Shown: positions 53,089-61,418, numbered from the stretch's first letter. The stretch: 64,000 nt of DNA from Curtobacterium herbarum (GCF_016907335.1 NZ_JAFBBT010000001.1:3410001-3474000); one strand, 5' to 3'. Program-made: numbers and translations. Notes: generated from the letters alone by a model not told the origin.

Positions 53089-53594
53089 AGCTGCCTGATC
53101 TGCACGGATTCTTCACTCAATCGGCAATGAGTGGAACTCAGCCTTCCAGATCTCACGGACTGCAGGTTCAACACGTCTTGCACCGTGTAGAAAGCGTTGC
53201 ACGAGATCCCTCCAAAAGCATCGCTGCGCACAGCCCAATTCCCTCCAGATGGCAAAACAAACGAGTTAACCGTATCTGACGGTGGCGAGACAAAGGCTGG
53301 ACTGTTTCGAAGGTGGCGGCAGAACAGTCTCGGGACGACGGGATCCTCGCCATGTCCTGTAACCAGGGCGCCTACTGCCGACATCTGCCCTCGCAACGAC
53401 CGGTCCAGAGGCATACAGCTTCAACCACGTCACAATCTCACCGTACGAAACTCAGAACATTTCTGAGCGGCTTCACATGTGACTGTTTGAGGGCCACGCT
53501 TGACGAATGGCGTGTGCTTGCGGTTGAGTAATCTCATGTCGCCAAGGGGATCATGGCACCCGACGCAACGCGCGTCGCACAATCGGGCGCGGGT
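53089..53594. other. AT-richer gap between hydrolase and flavin monooxygenase genes
   Basis: About 500 bp without a convincing gene. The reverse-strand ORF 53070-53414 (114 codons) contains SDAFGGISCNAFYTVQDV but has no recognisable family and no ribosome-binding site, and it may be a decayed fragment. The segment 53460-53550 probably holds a promoter for the downstream monooxygenase. AAGGGGA at 53544-53550 precedes an ATG at 53553, 14 codons upstream of the chosen start. Confidence 0.5.
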
Positions 53595-54617
53595 ATGAGT
53601 AACAGCATTCGCCTGAGCGTTCTGGACCTAGGGACTATTCCGCACGGGTCCACGCCGAAAGTCGGTCTCCGAGAAATGATTCGTGCCGCGCAAAGCGCCG
53701 AGGTCTTGGGCTACGAGCGCTACTGGGTAGCTGAGCATCACGCGACGAATACCTGCTCGAGTGCGGTTCCGATCGCTATGTCTGCCGTCGCATCTGCTAC
53801 TTCGCGGATTCGCGTTGGCAGTGGAGCACTGCTTCTATTGAATCATTCGCCTTATGTTGTGGCGGAACAGTTTGGTACCCTTTCCGCGTTATACAGCGCA
53901 CGGATAGACCTCGGCCTCGGTCGATCCGTCGGTGCCGGCCCAGTTGCTTCGTTGGTAGTGCGCGACAGTACTCAGCCGGTGCAATTTGGCGACTTCGATC
54001 GTCGTCTGGACGACCTGATTGGGCACTTCGACGGAACCTTCCGTCGCGATGGGCATTTGGTTCCTGCTTTGCCCGGCGTGAACGACCAGCCTGAGATATG
54101 GCTACTTGGATCGAGCGTTTCTGCCGCAGAAAATGCCGGGAGTAGGGGTCTGCGATACGCTCACGCCCATCACTTCGATGGTGCGTCGAGTGGCGAGGCA
54201 CTTGATGCCTACCGCGTCAGCTTCCGTCCCAGTGCTGCGCTGGCGAAGCCCTATTGCGCCGTGTCGGCGGTCGCCGCCGTTGGCGACACTGACCGAGAGG
54301 CTTTACGCATTGCTCGGCCCCACTTCGTAACCCGGGTGTACGCGTCACGTGGTCGGCCTGGAATCACGCCAGACGACTCAGCGGCTGCTGAATTCCAGTT
54401 TTCCTCAACAGACGTATCAGACCTCGCAGAGTTTGCGGATCGGCAGATGATTTGCCGTCGGGAGCATGTTGCTCAGCGGATTCTACGGCTTCAAGCGCAA
54501 TTTGGCATGGATGAACTCATCGTTCTTCCGATTGCGACTTCAACCCACCAGAGGATTGACACGCTGCGTGCTGTCGCACAAAGCAACAACGATCTCAAAG
54601 ACTCGTTGACAACCTAG
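53595..54617 (+). CDS. luciferase-like flavin monooxygenase (MsnO8 type)
   Basis: This 340-residue FMN-dependent monooxygenase of the LLM class has LSVLDLGTIPHGSTPKVGLRE at the start, YERYWVAEHHATNTCSSAVP, RIRVGSGALLLLNHSPYVVAEQFG and ARIDLGLGRSVGAGP, the hallmarks of the MsnO8/Atu3640 branch. In the actinobacterial lanthipeptide actagardine the luciferase-like GarO oxidises a lanthionine sulfur to the sulfoxide, so this enzyme is a good candidate for a similar step. ATG at 53595 matches the family N-terminus. An ATG at 53553 would add 14 residues. It is followed after 14 bp by the dioxygenase gene. It is distinctly less GC rich than the backbone. Confidence 0.85.
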   Translation: MSNSIRLSVLDLGTIPHGSTPKVGLREMIRAAQSAEVLGYERYWVAEHHATNTCSSAVPIAMSAVASATSRIRVGSGALLLLNHSPYVVAEQFGTLSALYSARIDLGLGRSVGAGPVASLVVRDSTQPVQFGDFDRRLDDLIGHFDGTFRRDGHLVPALPGVNDQPEIWLLGSSVSAAENAGSRGLRYAHAHHFDGASSGEALDAYRVSFRPSAALAKPYCAVSAVAAVGDTDREALRIARPHFVTRVYASRGRPGITPDDSAAAEFQFSSTDVSDLAEFADRQMICRREHVAQRILRLQAQFGMDELIVLPIATSTHQRIDTLRAVAQSNNDLKDSLTT

Positions 54618-54631
54618 AAGGGGCCGATCCA

Positions 54632-55399
54632 TTGGACAACTCTGAGCTTCTCATCGGTATGCAAAGGACGGGGTATGCTACCTGTTCGGTAGAATCAGCG
54701 GAAGACTTCTACGAAACGATGCACGAAGTAGCGGCGACGACGAACCTCAAGGCTATTCCGCACCCGCGTCGGCCTAACCAAGAGACGTCTCTCGCGCCAC
54801 AAACTCGGGTGGCGATGGACCCGCACTCCGAGTTAGGTCGCACTCCGTATCGATGCGCCATTGTCGGCTTTTTGGGTGTCCAGCCTTCACAGAGCGGGGG
54901 GGAAACGATCCTCGTCGACACGAGTCTCGGCAGCCCGTGCGGCGACCAGCTTGCGGAGCTGTTGCCGGAAACGCTGCGCTTCCGCGGGCTTATCTCGCAG
55001 GCGGCGCTTCCCGACGGCTTTGACTCCGCCACGTCTCAGGCGACCGCTTACGGGAAAGTCGCCTCGGTGACGCCACGAGACGGCGATGTGCTTGAATTCG
55101 AATACGAGATCCCAACGGTCGTACGATCAGCCATTTCACCGGCCGTTCTCTCGGTCGCAACCTCAGTTGTGGGACCCTACGGCGGTGCGCACGACGCCTC
55201 CTCGGGCTTCCCTATCTCGGAAGAAACCATCGAACGGGCACGACAGATCATGGGTGTCTACAGCGTGAAGCTGCGGCTCGATGCGGGCGATGTGGTCCTC
55301 ATCGATAACTGTCGCACGCTTCATGGGCGCCGAGCCTACGCAGGCGACCGCGTCATCGTGTCGGCATTGCTCAGCCAATTCGGGTCCGCTTTTGGTTGA
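54632..55399 (+). CDS. Fe(II)/2-oxoglutarate-dependent oxygenase (TauD/CAS-like)
   Basis: This 255-residue non-heme iron oxygenase has the facial triad in DPHSELGRTPYR (His about 65, Glu about 67) and DNCRTLHGRRAY (distal His about 231), with the 2-oxoglutarate-binding Arg in AGDRVIVSAL (about 240). GGETILVDTSLG is typical of the TauD/clavaminate-synthase-like fold. It could hydroxylate an Asp, Pro or other residue of the lanthipeptide. CinX, which hydroxylates Asp in cinnamycin, is a functional precedent from another oxygenase subfamily. The TTG start at 54632 is supported by GAAGGGG 8 nt upstream. It is co-transcribed with the monooxygenase. Confidence 0.85.
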   Translation: MDNSELLIGMQRTGYATCSVESAEDFYETMHEVAATTNLKAIPHPRRPNQETSLAPQTRVAMDPHSELGRTPYRCAIVGFLGVQPSQSGGETILVDTSLGSPCGDQLAELLPETLRFRGLISQAALPDGFDSATSQATAYGKVASVTPRDGDVLEFEYEIPTVVRSAISPAVLSVATSVVGPYGGAHDASSGFPISEETIERARQIMGVYSVKLRLDAGDVVLIDNCRTLHGRRAYAGDRVIVSALLSQFGSAFG

Positions 55400-56262
55400 G
55401 TCGTGATGCATTAGGAGCAGATACGAATGCCGCGACTGTCGCTGCGACGATGAGTACTATCGTAGATCGGACGCTCAGTGCAGGAAACCGTACCGCCACG
55501 GGGTCCAACGCCTATGAGGTGCCGCGACCTGCTTCCCAGGCATTTGTAATCGAGCAGGCGACTGACGCCCCTCCTCCTGAATGCTGGCCGTACGACCGAG
55601 TTCACGATCTGTCGCTACTGAGCTGTCGTCTGAGGGCAAAGCCGTACTTGTGCGCAACCCCTTCTCCGCCATGAGGGCGAGCAACGAGCACAGTTGGGAT
55701 CGGAGCGAAGGCGTAGCTCACGAGCAGAAGTGGCGCCTGTCTCTGGTCGTGAGGACCCAGTGACGCAACCAGTCGATTTCGTCACGGCGGTCCGTTCGGC
55801 TCCTCCGGCCAAAGACCTGAGCGATGGTCTAGAGGTCATGCAACACCAGAGGCCGATCGGCACCCGGGCCCGCATCAACTCGACCGATCAAACCCTCGCC
55901 CGCCCGCCCGCCCGAGGCCGTCGGCGGCACGGATCGGGCCTTCGACTGGAAGGCGTCGGTCAGGCCCTGGCCCGATTGGCGCCCCCTCGTGTCGCGGAGA
56001 CGTGGCGGCTCAGCGCGCCGCCCGAAGATCGTGACGCGCGATGTGACCGGTCGACCGAAGACATCGGTTTGCCGTCGCACGCCGCCGATCCCTCCCGCTC
56101 GCACCGACCCCGGTCGTAGCCGCGCTCCACAGCGGAACGTCCACCCCCGCGGCTCGGCCACCACCCTCCCCAACGCCTGCCACCCGCGCTCCGCGGACCC
56201 TCCCGCCGCGTGCCCCGACCACCCGGTGCCCGTGTGCAGCCGAGCGGGGATTCACTCGGTGC
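55400..56262. other. gene-poor stretch after the lanthipeptide locus
   Basis: About 860 bp with several short ORFs and no recognisable product. The first 350 bp keep the lower GC of the island. From about 55860 the sequence becomes GC rich like the backbone. A fused or decayed gene is possible. The forward ORF 55396-55674 overlaps the oxygenase end and has no ribosome-binding site. No hairpin strong enough to call a terminator was noticed. Confidence 0.5.
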
Positions 56263-57369
56263 ATGCGCACCATGGGAGTCGAGGAAGAGCTGCTGCTCAT
56301 CGATCGGAGGACTGGTCACCCGGTCCCGGTCGCCGACCAGGTGCTCGCCCGTGCAATCGCGGCCGGCGGCCCGGGCGACGGCGGCGAGGTCGTGGCCGAG
56401 ATGCACCGCGAGGCGATCGAGCTCATCACCCGCCCGCACTCGTCCCTCGCGACGCTCGGCGACCAGGTCCGGACGAACCGTGCGTTCACCGAACAGCTCG
56501 CGTCCGAGATCGGAGCGCACGCCGCACCGCTGGGCACCTCGCCGTGCCCGGTGACACCGCACCCGACCGAGTCTCCGCGGTACCTGGCGATCATGCAGCG
56601 GTACGGCGCCCTGCCGCGACGGGTGCTCACCTCGGGCCTGCACGTGCACGTGTCGATCGACTCCCCGGACGAAGGTGTCGCCGTCCTGGACCGGATCCGG
56701 ACGTGGACGCCGGTCCTCATCGCCCTTAGCGCGAACTCCCCGTTCCACGACGGCGTCGACACGGGTCACGCCAGCTGGCGGTCGGTGCTCTGGAACCAGT
56801 GGCCGTCGTCGGGCCCGCAGGAGCGCTTCGGCTCGCTGTCCCGCTACCGTGCGGTGACCGAGGCGATGCTCGGCACCGGCGCGCTACTCGATCCCGGCAT
56901 GCTCTACCTCGACGCGCGGCTGTGCGCGAACCACCCGACGGTCGAGGTCCGCGTCGCCGACGTCCCGCTCGACCCCGGCACGACCGTCACGGTCGCCGGC
57001 CTGGTGCGCGCCCTGGTGGACACGGCGGCGAACGACGCCGCAGACGGCCGGGAGGCTCAGAGCACCCCCGCCGCAGCGCTCCGGCTAGCGAACTGGCAGG
57101 CTTCCCTCGAGGGGCTCGATGGGTGCCTGGTCGACCCGACGACGGAGCGTCCGGCGCCGGCGCGGGAGGTCGTGATGCGGTTCCTCGCGCATGTCCTGCC
57201 GGCCCTCACGTGCAACGGCGACGACCAGCTGGTCGAACGCGGGATCGACGACCTCTTCACCAGGGGCACCGGCGCAGCCCGGCAGCGCGCGGCCCGCCGG
57301 CCTGCCGCGGAACCCGGGCGCGACGACCTCGGGCACGTCGCCCTCGCCGCAGCCTGGCAGGAGGGTTGA
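56263..57369 (+). CDS. YbdK-type carboxylate-amine ligase (GCS2 family)
   Basis: This 368-residue member of the glutamate-cysteine ligase 2 family has the signature MGVEEELLLIDRRTG, VAEMHREAIELIT, LTSGLHVHVSIDSPDEG, LSANSPFHDG and WNQWPSSGP in the usual order. It couples ATP hydrolysis to joining a carboxylate, often glutamate, to an amine. Several actinobacterial members have weak or unknown activity. Its length is normal and the frame is intact. Its GC content is backbone-like, unlike the genes to the left. Genes of glutathione or mycothiol synthesis are not adjacent, so the substrate is open. Confidence 0.88.
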   Translation: MRTMGVEEELLLIDRRTGHPVPVADQVLARAIAAGGPGDGGEVVAEMHREAIELITRPHSSLATLGDQVRTNRAFTEQLASEIGAHAAPLGTSPCPVTPHPTESPRYLAIMQRYGALPRRVLTSGLHVHVSIDSPDEGVAVLDRIRTWTPVLIALSANSPFHDGVDTGHASWRSVLWNQWPSSGPQERFGSLSRYRAVTEAMLGTGALLDPGMLYLDARLCANHPTVEVRVADVPLDPGTTVTVAGLVRALVDTAANDAADGREAQSTPAAALRLANWQASLEGLDGCLVDPTTERPAPAREVVMRFLAHVLPALTCNGDDQLVERGIDDLFTRGTGAARQRAARRPAAEPGRDDLGHVALAAAWQEG

Positions 57370-57439
57370 AGGCCGGAGGCCGGAGGGCTCGTCGGGTCGC
57401 ACGTCTGGCGGCTCTGCGACCAGGGCGCCGGGTCGCTCG

Positions 57440-57625
57440 TCAGCGGGGCAGCGGCGCCTCGAGCGGGAGATCGGCGCCGTGGTCCACAACCACCCGGCTC
57501 CCGTCGACGTGGAGGCCGAAGACGTCGCCACCGGTCGGCGAGGGGTTCGCCTTGACCTGGTTGCTGTTCGCCCAAGCCCGCACGCCCGTGGCGGTACGGA
57601 AGGACCACGCGTCGCGGAAGCCGAG
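57440..57625 (-). pseudogene. C-terminal fragment of an unidentified gene
   Basis: The reverse strand reads LGFRDAWSFRTATGVRAWAN then SNQVKANPSPTGGDVFGLHV and VVVDHGADLPLEAPLPR before TGA. This looks like genuine protein sequence (balanced composition, alternating beta pattern), but an in-frame TAG lies directly before it at 57626-57628 and there is no start. I take it as the tail of a decayed gene. The family is unknown. The gap 57370-57699 holds nothing else. Confidence 0.4.
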
Positions 57626-57699
57626 CTAGAGCTGACGTCCGCCGAGGGACCGTGCATCCTGCACGCCGGCGGTTGCAACTTCGCTGACATGCTCGTCGT

Positions 57700-58869
57700 G
57701 TGACGACCAACTCACCCTCTCAACGGGTCCACCGTTTCGACGTGGTAGCGGCGAACGAGTTACCTGAGATGAACCGTTTGCAGAGATCGTTCTTTTCGAA
57801 GCACTACCGGCCTCAATTCCTTGCGGGCGATGCGATCGACGTTGACGGGCAGTTCGGCTACCCCGTCGTCATGCTGCACGAGCTCCTGGCTGAATGGGAC
57901 GTTGACCCCAAGACGGCGATGGAGGGAGCGGCTCGCATCATCGACGCATACCCGAAGTCCGTGGCCAAAAGCAAAGCACGACAGTGCCTCGCCGACATGC
58001 ACTACCTCCGGGAGGAGTGGGCCGATGCGTTGACGCTGACGTACGGTTTCCGACGGCTCGTTGCCTTCGTCGGCCTCAGCGACGTGCTGCCGCCACGTGC
58101 GGACGCCTGGGAGGTCATGCGGTGGGGATCCTCGAACATCACCAAGGCGGGCTGGCAAAACCTCGACGCGGCGCTTGATGACCTTCAAAGAACGCTCGAC
58201 AGTTTCCACGACGAGCACGGCATCAGCATCATCGGGCATTTTTGGAGGCGACTGCATGCGAACGAAACCACAGAAGCGATAGCGCAGAGCCTTTACGACC
58301 TGATCGGTTCCGACTACTCCGTCGACCAGATCGTTCACCTCATCGAGCACGGCCGGACCGTCGGTTCGTACCCTCTGATCGCGTTCGAGGGCTTTGCAGG
58401 CTACGAGCGTCCCATCCCAGCAACTTGGAACCGCAGTAACCCGTACGCTTTCGAGGGCTTGATCCGAGCGCTCTGCCGGCCCCTGTTCCGCGAATCGGAG
58501 AACCGCGCGCGTGAGGCCGCTGGACTCCCGCGCGTCGGCGAGGGCCTGGTGTCCGAGATACGTCTGCTGCATCAACTACGTGCTGCGTTCCCCGACGAGC
58601 GAATTGACCACCAGGCACGGCCATCGTGGCTTGCACCACAGTCCCTCGACATGGTGCTCCGCGGGCGAAACGTCGCAATCGAGTACCAGGGCGCCCAACA
58701 CTCGCGCCCGGTGGAGTTCTTCGGTGGAACGAAGGCTTTCGAACGGCAGCAGCAGCGTGACGCTACGAAGCGTTGGCTGTGCGCTGCGCACGGGATGACC
58801 CTCCTCGAGGTCCACCCCGACTACCTGCTAGACGACATCATTGGAGCGGTACGCCGCGCTCTCGAGTAG
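57700..58869 (+). CDS. protein with C-terminal VSR/PD-(D/E)xK-like nuclease domain
   Basis: The 389-residue protein's last 110 residues carry SEIRLLHQLRAAFPDERI, LDMVLRGRNVAIEYQGAQHS, PVEFFGGTKAFERQQQRDATKRWLC and TLLEVHPDYLLDDI in outline. This is the Asp-(x10)-Glu-x-Gln-Gly core (Asp about 317, Glu about 328, Gln 330) of VSR-like endonucleases found in homing and mobile elements. The first 270 residues are mostly helical with no family I know. The GTG start has no good ribosome-binding site. It sits alone in the island, so a role as a defence or mobile-element nuclease is possible. Confidence 0.7.
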   Translation: MTTNSPSQRVHRFDVVAANELPEMNRLQRSFFSKHYRPQFLAGDAIDVDGQFGYPVVMLHELLAEWDVDPKTAMEGAARIIDAYPKSVAKSKARQCLADMHYLREEWADALTLTYGFRRLVAFVGLSDVLPPRADAWEVMRWGSSNITKAGWQNLDAALDDLQRTLDSFHDEHGISIIGHFWRRLHANETTEAIAQSLYDLIGSDYSVDQIVHLIEHGRTVGSYPLIAFEGFAGYERPIPATWNRSNPYAFEGLIRALCRPLFRESENRAREAAGLPRVGEGLVSEIRLLHQLRAAFPDERIDHQARPSWLAPQSLDMVLRGRNVAIEYQGAQHSRPVEFFGGTKAFERQQQRDATKRWLCAAHGMTLLEVHPDYLLDDIIGAVRRALE

Positions 58870-58972
58870 TCACACCACTCAAGACAGTCGCTCAATCCGC
58901 ATCTCCAACACGTCGCTGATTGGCCAGCCTCGGACGCGTCCCACCCTCAGCCACCTTGGCTACGTCTCACAT

Positions 58973-59242
58973 TCAGTCGTTGAGCGCGTCCAGGCTCTTC
59001 CCGAAGTACCGGGTGAACCGGAGGCCCGTCGCGAAGGCGATTTGCATCTGCTTGTCTTCTTTCCGGGCCCGGGCGTTCAGCTTCATCACGCGGTAGCTCT
59101 CGCACCGAAGCCACATGTCGGCGTTGTGCAACGCAGCATCGTCTCGCAGCATGCCAACTCCGACGAATCCGTCGCGGGCGATCTCGAAGTCCAGCCTGTA
59201 GCCGAGGATGTCGTCGGTGGAGAATGCGGGCGGGCGGTGCAT
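58973..59242 (-). CDS. small protein of unknown function
   Basis: This 89-residue soluble protein includes YRLDFEIARDGFVGVGMLRDD, AALHNADMWLRCESYRVMKLNA and GLRFTRYFGKSLDALND. It has balanced charge, no signal peptide and no membrane segment. The amino-acid pattern looks like a real folded domain, but no family was recognised. It is convergent with the VSR-like gene, about 100 bp away. Confidence 0.55.
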   Translation of the reverse strand: MHRPPAFSTDDILGYRLDFEIARDGFVGVGMLRDDAALHNADMWLRCESYRVMKLNARARKEDKQMQIAFATGLRFTRYFGKSLDALND

Positions 59243-59318
59243 ACGCGGTCACCACCTGCTCCGGCTCGGCGAGAACGAGAGTGAAGCCCGCCTCCGCTGA
59301 CAGCGGACCGGGCTCACG

Positions 59319-59678
59319 TCATCCGTCGGACAGGCCGTGAGCGGAGAACCTGCTCCGGAGCCCACCATATTCGAGGACCCAGGGCCCGTCGCCGGAGGTC
59401 GACCCGGGCCACTCGAAGACGATGTCGAAATGGTCTTGGAACGGACCTCCGGACCCAGAGGTCTGAATCGACGATGCCTCCACTCCTCCCGGCCCACGGA
59501 GAACGAACCGATCCGAGAAGTGGTCCGGCTCCTGGCTCGTGACTCGGCCGTCTCCCCGAGAAACGTCGTGCAGCCCGGACCAGACGCGGAGGTTCAGATA
59601 GCCGCGCGAGACCTCCAGGAACAGAGGAGTCACGACAGAGTCAATCGCAACGTCCGGGCGCGCAATGAAGACAGCCAT
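59319..59678 (-). CDS. hypothetical beta-rich protein
   Basis: This 119-residue protein has alternating hydrophobic residues: MAVFIARPDVAIDSVVTPLF, YLNLRVWSGLHDVSRG, DRFVLRGPGGVEASSIQTSG and WVLEYGGLRSRF. No signal peptide is seen. It starts 10 bp after the stop of the secreted-protein gene on the same strand. A GTG at 59687 is an alternative start only 1 nt after that stop. The two are probably one operon. Function is unknown. Confidence 0.55.
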   Translation of the reverse strand: MAVFIARPDVAIDSVVTPLFLEVSRGYLNLRVWSGLHDVSRGDGRVTSQEPDHFSDRFVLRGPGGVEASSIQTSGSGGPFQDHFDIVFEWPGSTSGDGPWVLEYGGLRSRFSAHGLSDG

Positions 59679-59688
59679 GTCCGACACG

Positions 59689-60297
59689 CTACTGAGTGAT
59701 CGCGGAAGCGTCGTCGTAGTAGGCGACCGACCCCCACGCGATCTCCGCGATCCCATCCACACGCTCACCGGGAACGGGGCAGAACTCGTCAGTGCGCGTC
59801 AGCAGGTAAGTCCCCGGTCCTGACGCTCGCCCGCAGGACTGGTACGTTCCGCCTCCGATGGAGTAGTCGCAGCTCAGCGTTCGATGGGTGCCGTACGACA
59901 TGCTGTTCGCCGAGGCCGAGAGGCGAAGATCGCCAGGAGCAACCTGGATGTGCATGAGCACTTCACCGCCGTTCTTCCCGATACTCGCGTCGGGCGTGGC
60001 CCCACGCGACCCCGCTCCCGCCGGTGCTGAGATCACGGATGAAGACTGCCCTGGGTGATCGCATCGATATGACAGTGCGTTGATCGAACTCTGCTGCTCC
60101 GCGATCGGGAGCGGCTTGCCGCTCGGGTCGTCCAGGTTCAGGCGGACTCCGGGGCAGACGGTGACCACGCCTCCAGCTGCGGACGGGGCCGGAGGCGACA
60201 CCGCTCTTGCGACGGCGTTGGCCGGCGCCGCTACCGCCCCAACCGAGAGCACAACCATCCCGACAGCGAAGAGCAACCTCGACGGCACCCTCATCAT
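59689..60297 (-). CDS. secreted protein of unknown function
   Basis: This 202-residue protein has a clear signal peptide (MMRVPSRLLFAVGMVVLSVG, then AVAAPANA) and a mature part with six Cys (VCPGV, YRCDHPG, LSCDYSIGGG, QSCGR, EFCPVPG region), Ser/Gly-rich loops and GTYLLTRTDEFCPVPGE. It is probably disulfide bonded and released or wall associated. The ribosome-binding site AAGGAAA lies before the tandem ATG-ATG at 60297. No family was recognised. The protein is encoded opposite in direction to the lanthipeptide genes. Confidence 0.7.
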   Translation of the reverse strand: MMRVPSRLLFAVGMVVLSVGAVAAPANAVARAVSPPAPSAAGGVVTVCPGVRLNLDDPSGKPLPIAEQQSSINALSYRCDHPGQSSSVISAPAGAGSRGATPDASIGKNGGEVLMHIQVAPGDLRLSASANSMSYGTHRTLSCDYSIGGGTYQSCGRASGPGTYLLTRTDEFCPVPGERVDGIAEIAWGSVAYYDDASAITQ

Positions 60298-60444
60298 GAT
60301 TTCCTTCCATCGGCGCACTAGATCGTGAGCACAGCATGGTCCTGCTCTCGGAGATCGTCATGTCCTCACTACTGCGGACCGCCGCATGCGACGGTTTCGC
60401 TCTTGACGGCCTCAGAGCCCGATGCTGATGCCTTTGACGGCTCA

Positions 60445-60690
60445 TCACAGTTGAAGGGGTGGGTGGGGTCTGAAGCCACCGGACTCGAGCAAGCTGCGGA
60501 CGATGAAGATGTTGAGGTTCCGGAAGCCGAGCGCAGAGCCGCGGAGGTGTTCGCGGCGCCTGTTGATGGCCTCTGTCGGACCGTTGGAAGTGCCGAGCCG
60601 GTTGAAGATCACCAACACGTCGGTGGCGCGCTGCTGCAGGTTCCGGCCGAGCCGGCGGATTGTGACCCGCGATGCGGGGCTAGTCGATCA
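60445..60690 (-). pseudogene. C-terminal remnant of an ISL3-type transposase
   Basis: The reverse strand reads IRRLGRNLQQRATDVLVIFN, RLGTSNGPTEAINRRREHLR, GSALGFRNLNIFIVRSLLES and GGFRPHPPLQL before the stop at 60445. The TSNGPTEAIN-REHLRGSALGFRNL pattern is the C-terminal end of ISL3-family DDE transposases. The catalytic N-terminal and middle parts are missing and upstream sequence is unrelated, so this is a dead fragment. It marks the right-hand end of the island. The flanking 60298-60444 and 60691-60732 show no other gene. Confidence 0.8.
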
Positions 60691-60732
60691 CGGCCACCAC
60701 GAGAGCAGCCCACCGGATCACCGCGGACCCGT

Positions 60733-61383
60733 TCACGTCAGAGACGAGTCCGAGGTCCCGCCACTCCGCGGGTCCGCTGCGGGGATGATCGACTCCAACA
60801 ACCGCAACACCCGCTCCCCATCAACCGCATCCGGGTCGAGCAGCCACTGCACCTGCAGCCCGTCCGACACCGCGATGCTCAGGCTCGCCAGGTCCTCCGC
60901 GTCCAGGTCGTCCCGGATCCGGCCCGACGACTGGTCCCGCCGGATCAGCTCGGCCAGGTCGGCCCGCAGCCGGGTGAACCGGTCGCGCATGAACTCCCGC
61001 GTCGCCGGATGCCCTTCCTGCACGGCGTCGGCCGAGAGGGTCGTGTACAACTGCACGAGCCCCGGCACGGCCCGGTTACGGGCAGCACTCTCGCGCATGT
61101 CGCCGATCGCGGACTTCATCCGCTCCGGTGCACCCTGTTCGCGCACCTCGTGCTCGCGGTAGACGGCGAGCAGCAGTTCGTCGCGGCTCGGGAAGTAGTG
61201 CCGCAGCGCCGCGTGCGTGATCCCGAGGGCGTCCGCCACGGACCGCAGCGAGGACGCGTCGACCCCCTGCTCGGCGACCATCCGGATCATCTCGTCGAGG
61301 ATCTGGGCCCGTCGTTCGGTGCCCTTGCGGTAGCCGCCGCGGCGCGGCGGCGTCACGGCGTCGTCGTCCACGGGGTCGGTCAC
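60733..61383 (-). CDS. TetR family transcriptional regulator
   Basis: This 216-residue protein has a TetR helix-turn-helix in YRKGTERRAQILDEMIRMVAEQG, SSLRSVADALGITHAALRHYFPSRDELLLAVY (in outline), and a helical ligand domain with REFMRDRFTRLRADLAELIRR and LSIAVSDGLQVQWLLDPDAVDG. The last motif is typical of the TetR_C_6-like (BetI-related) group. It is backbone-like in GC. Its target is not evident. It lies 35 bp from the membrane-protein gene upstream on the same strand. Confidence 0.9.
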   Translation of the reverse strand: MTDPVDDDAVTPPRRGGYRKGTERRAQILDEMIRMVAEQGVDASSLRSVADALGITHAALRHYFPSRDELLLAVYREHEVREQGAPERMKSAIGDMRESAARNRAVPGLVQLYTTLSADAVQEGHPATREFMRDRFTRLRADLAELIRRDQSSGRIRDDLDAEDLASLSIAVSDGLQVQWLLDPDAVDGERVLRLLESIIPAADPRSGGTSDSSLT

Positions 61384-61418
61384 CGTGCCAACTTACCGCT
61401 GGAAGGTTTTGATCAGCG

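Noticed and set aside
53070..53414. reverse-strand ORF of 114 codons next to the monooxygenase gene
   Set aside because: No start with a ribosome-binding site and no family. A short stretch looks protein-like, but I cannot support a gene.
55396..55674. forward ORF after the oxygenase gene
   Set aside because: It overlaps the oxygenase end, lacks a ribosome-binding site and shows no domain. It could be a decayed transporter end, but this is not supportable.
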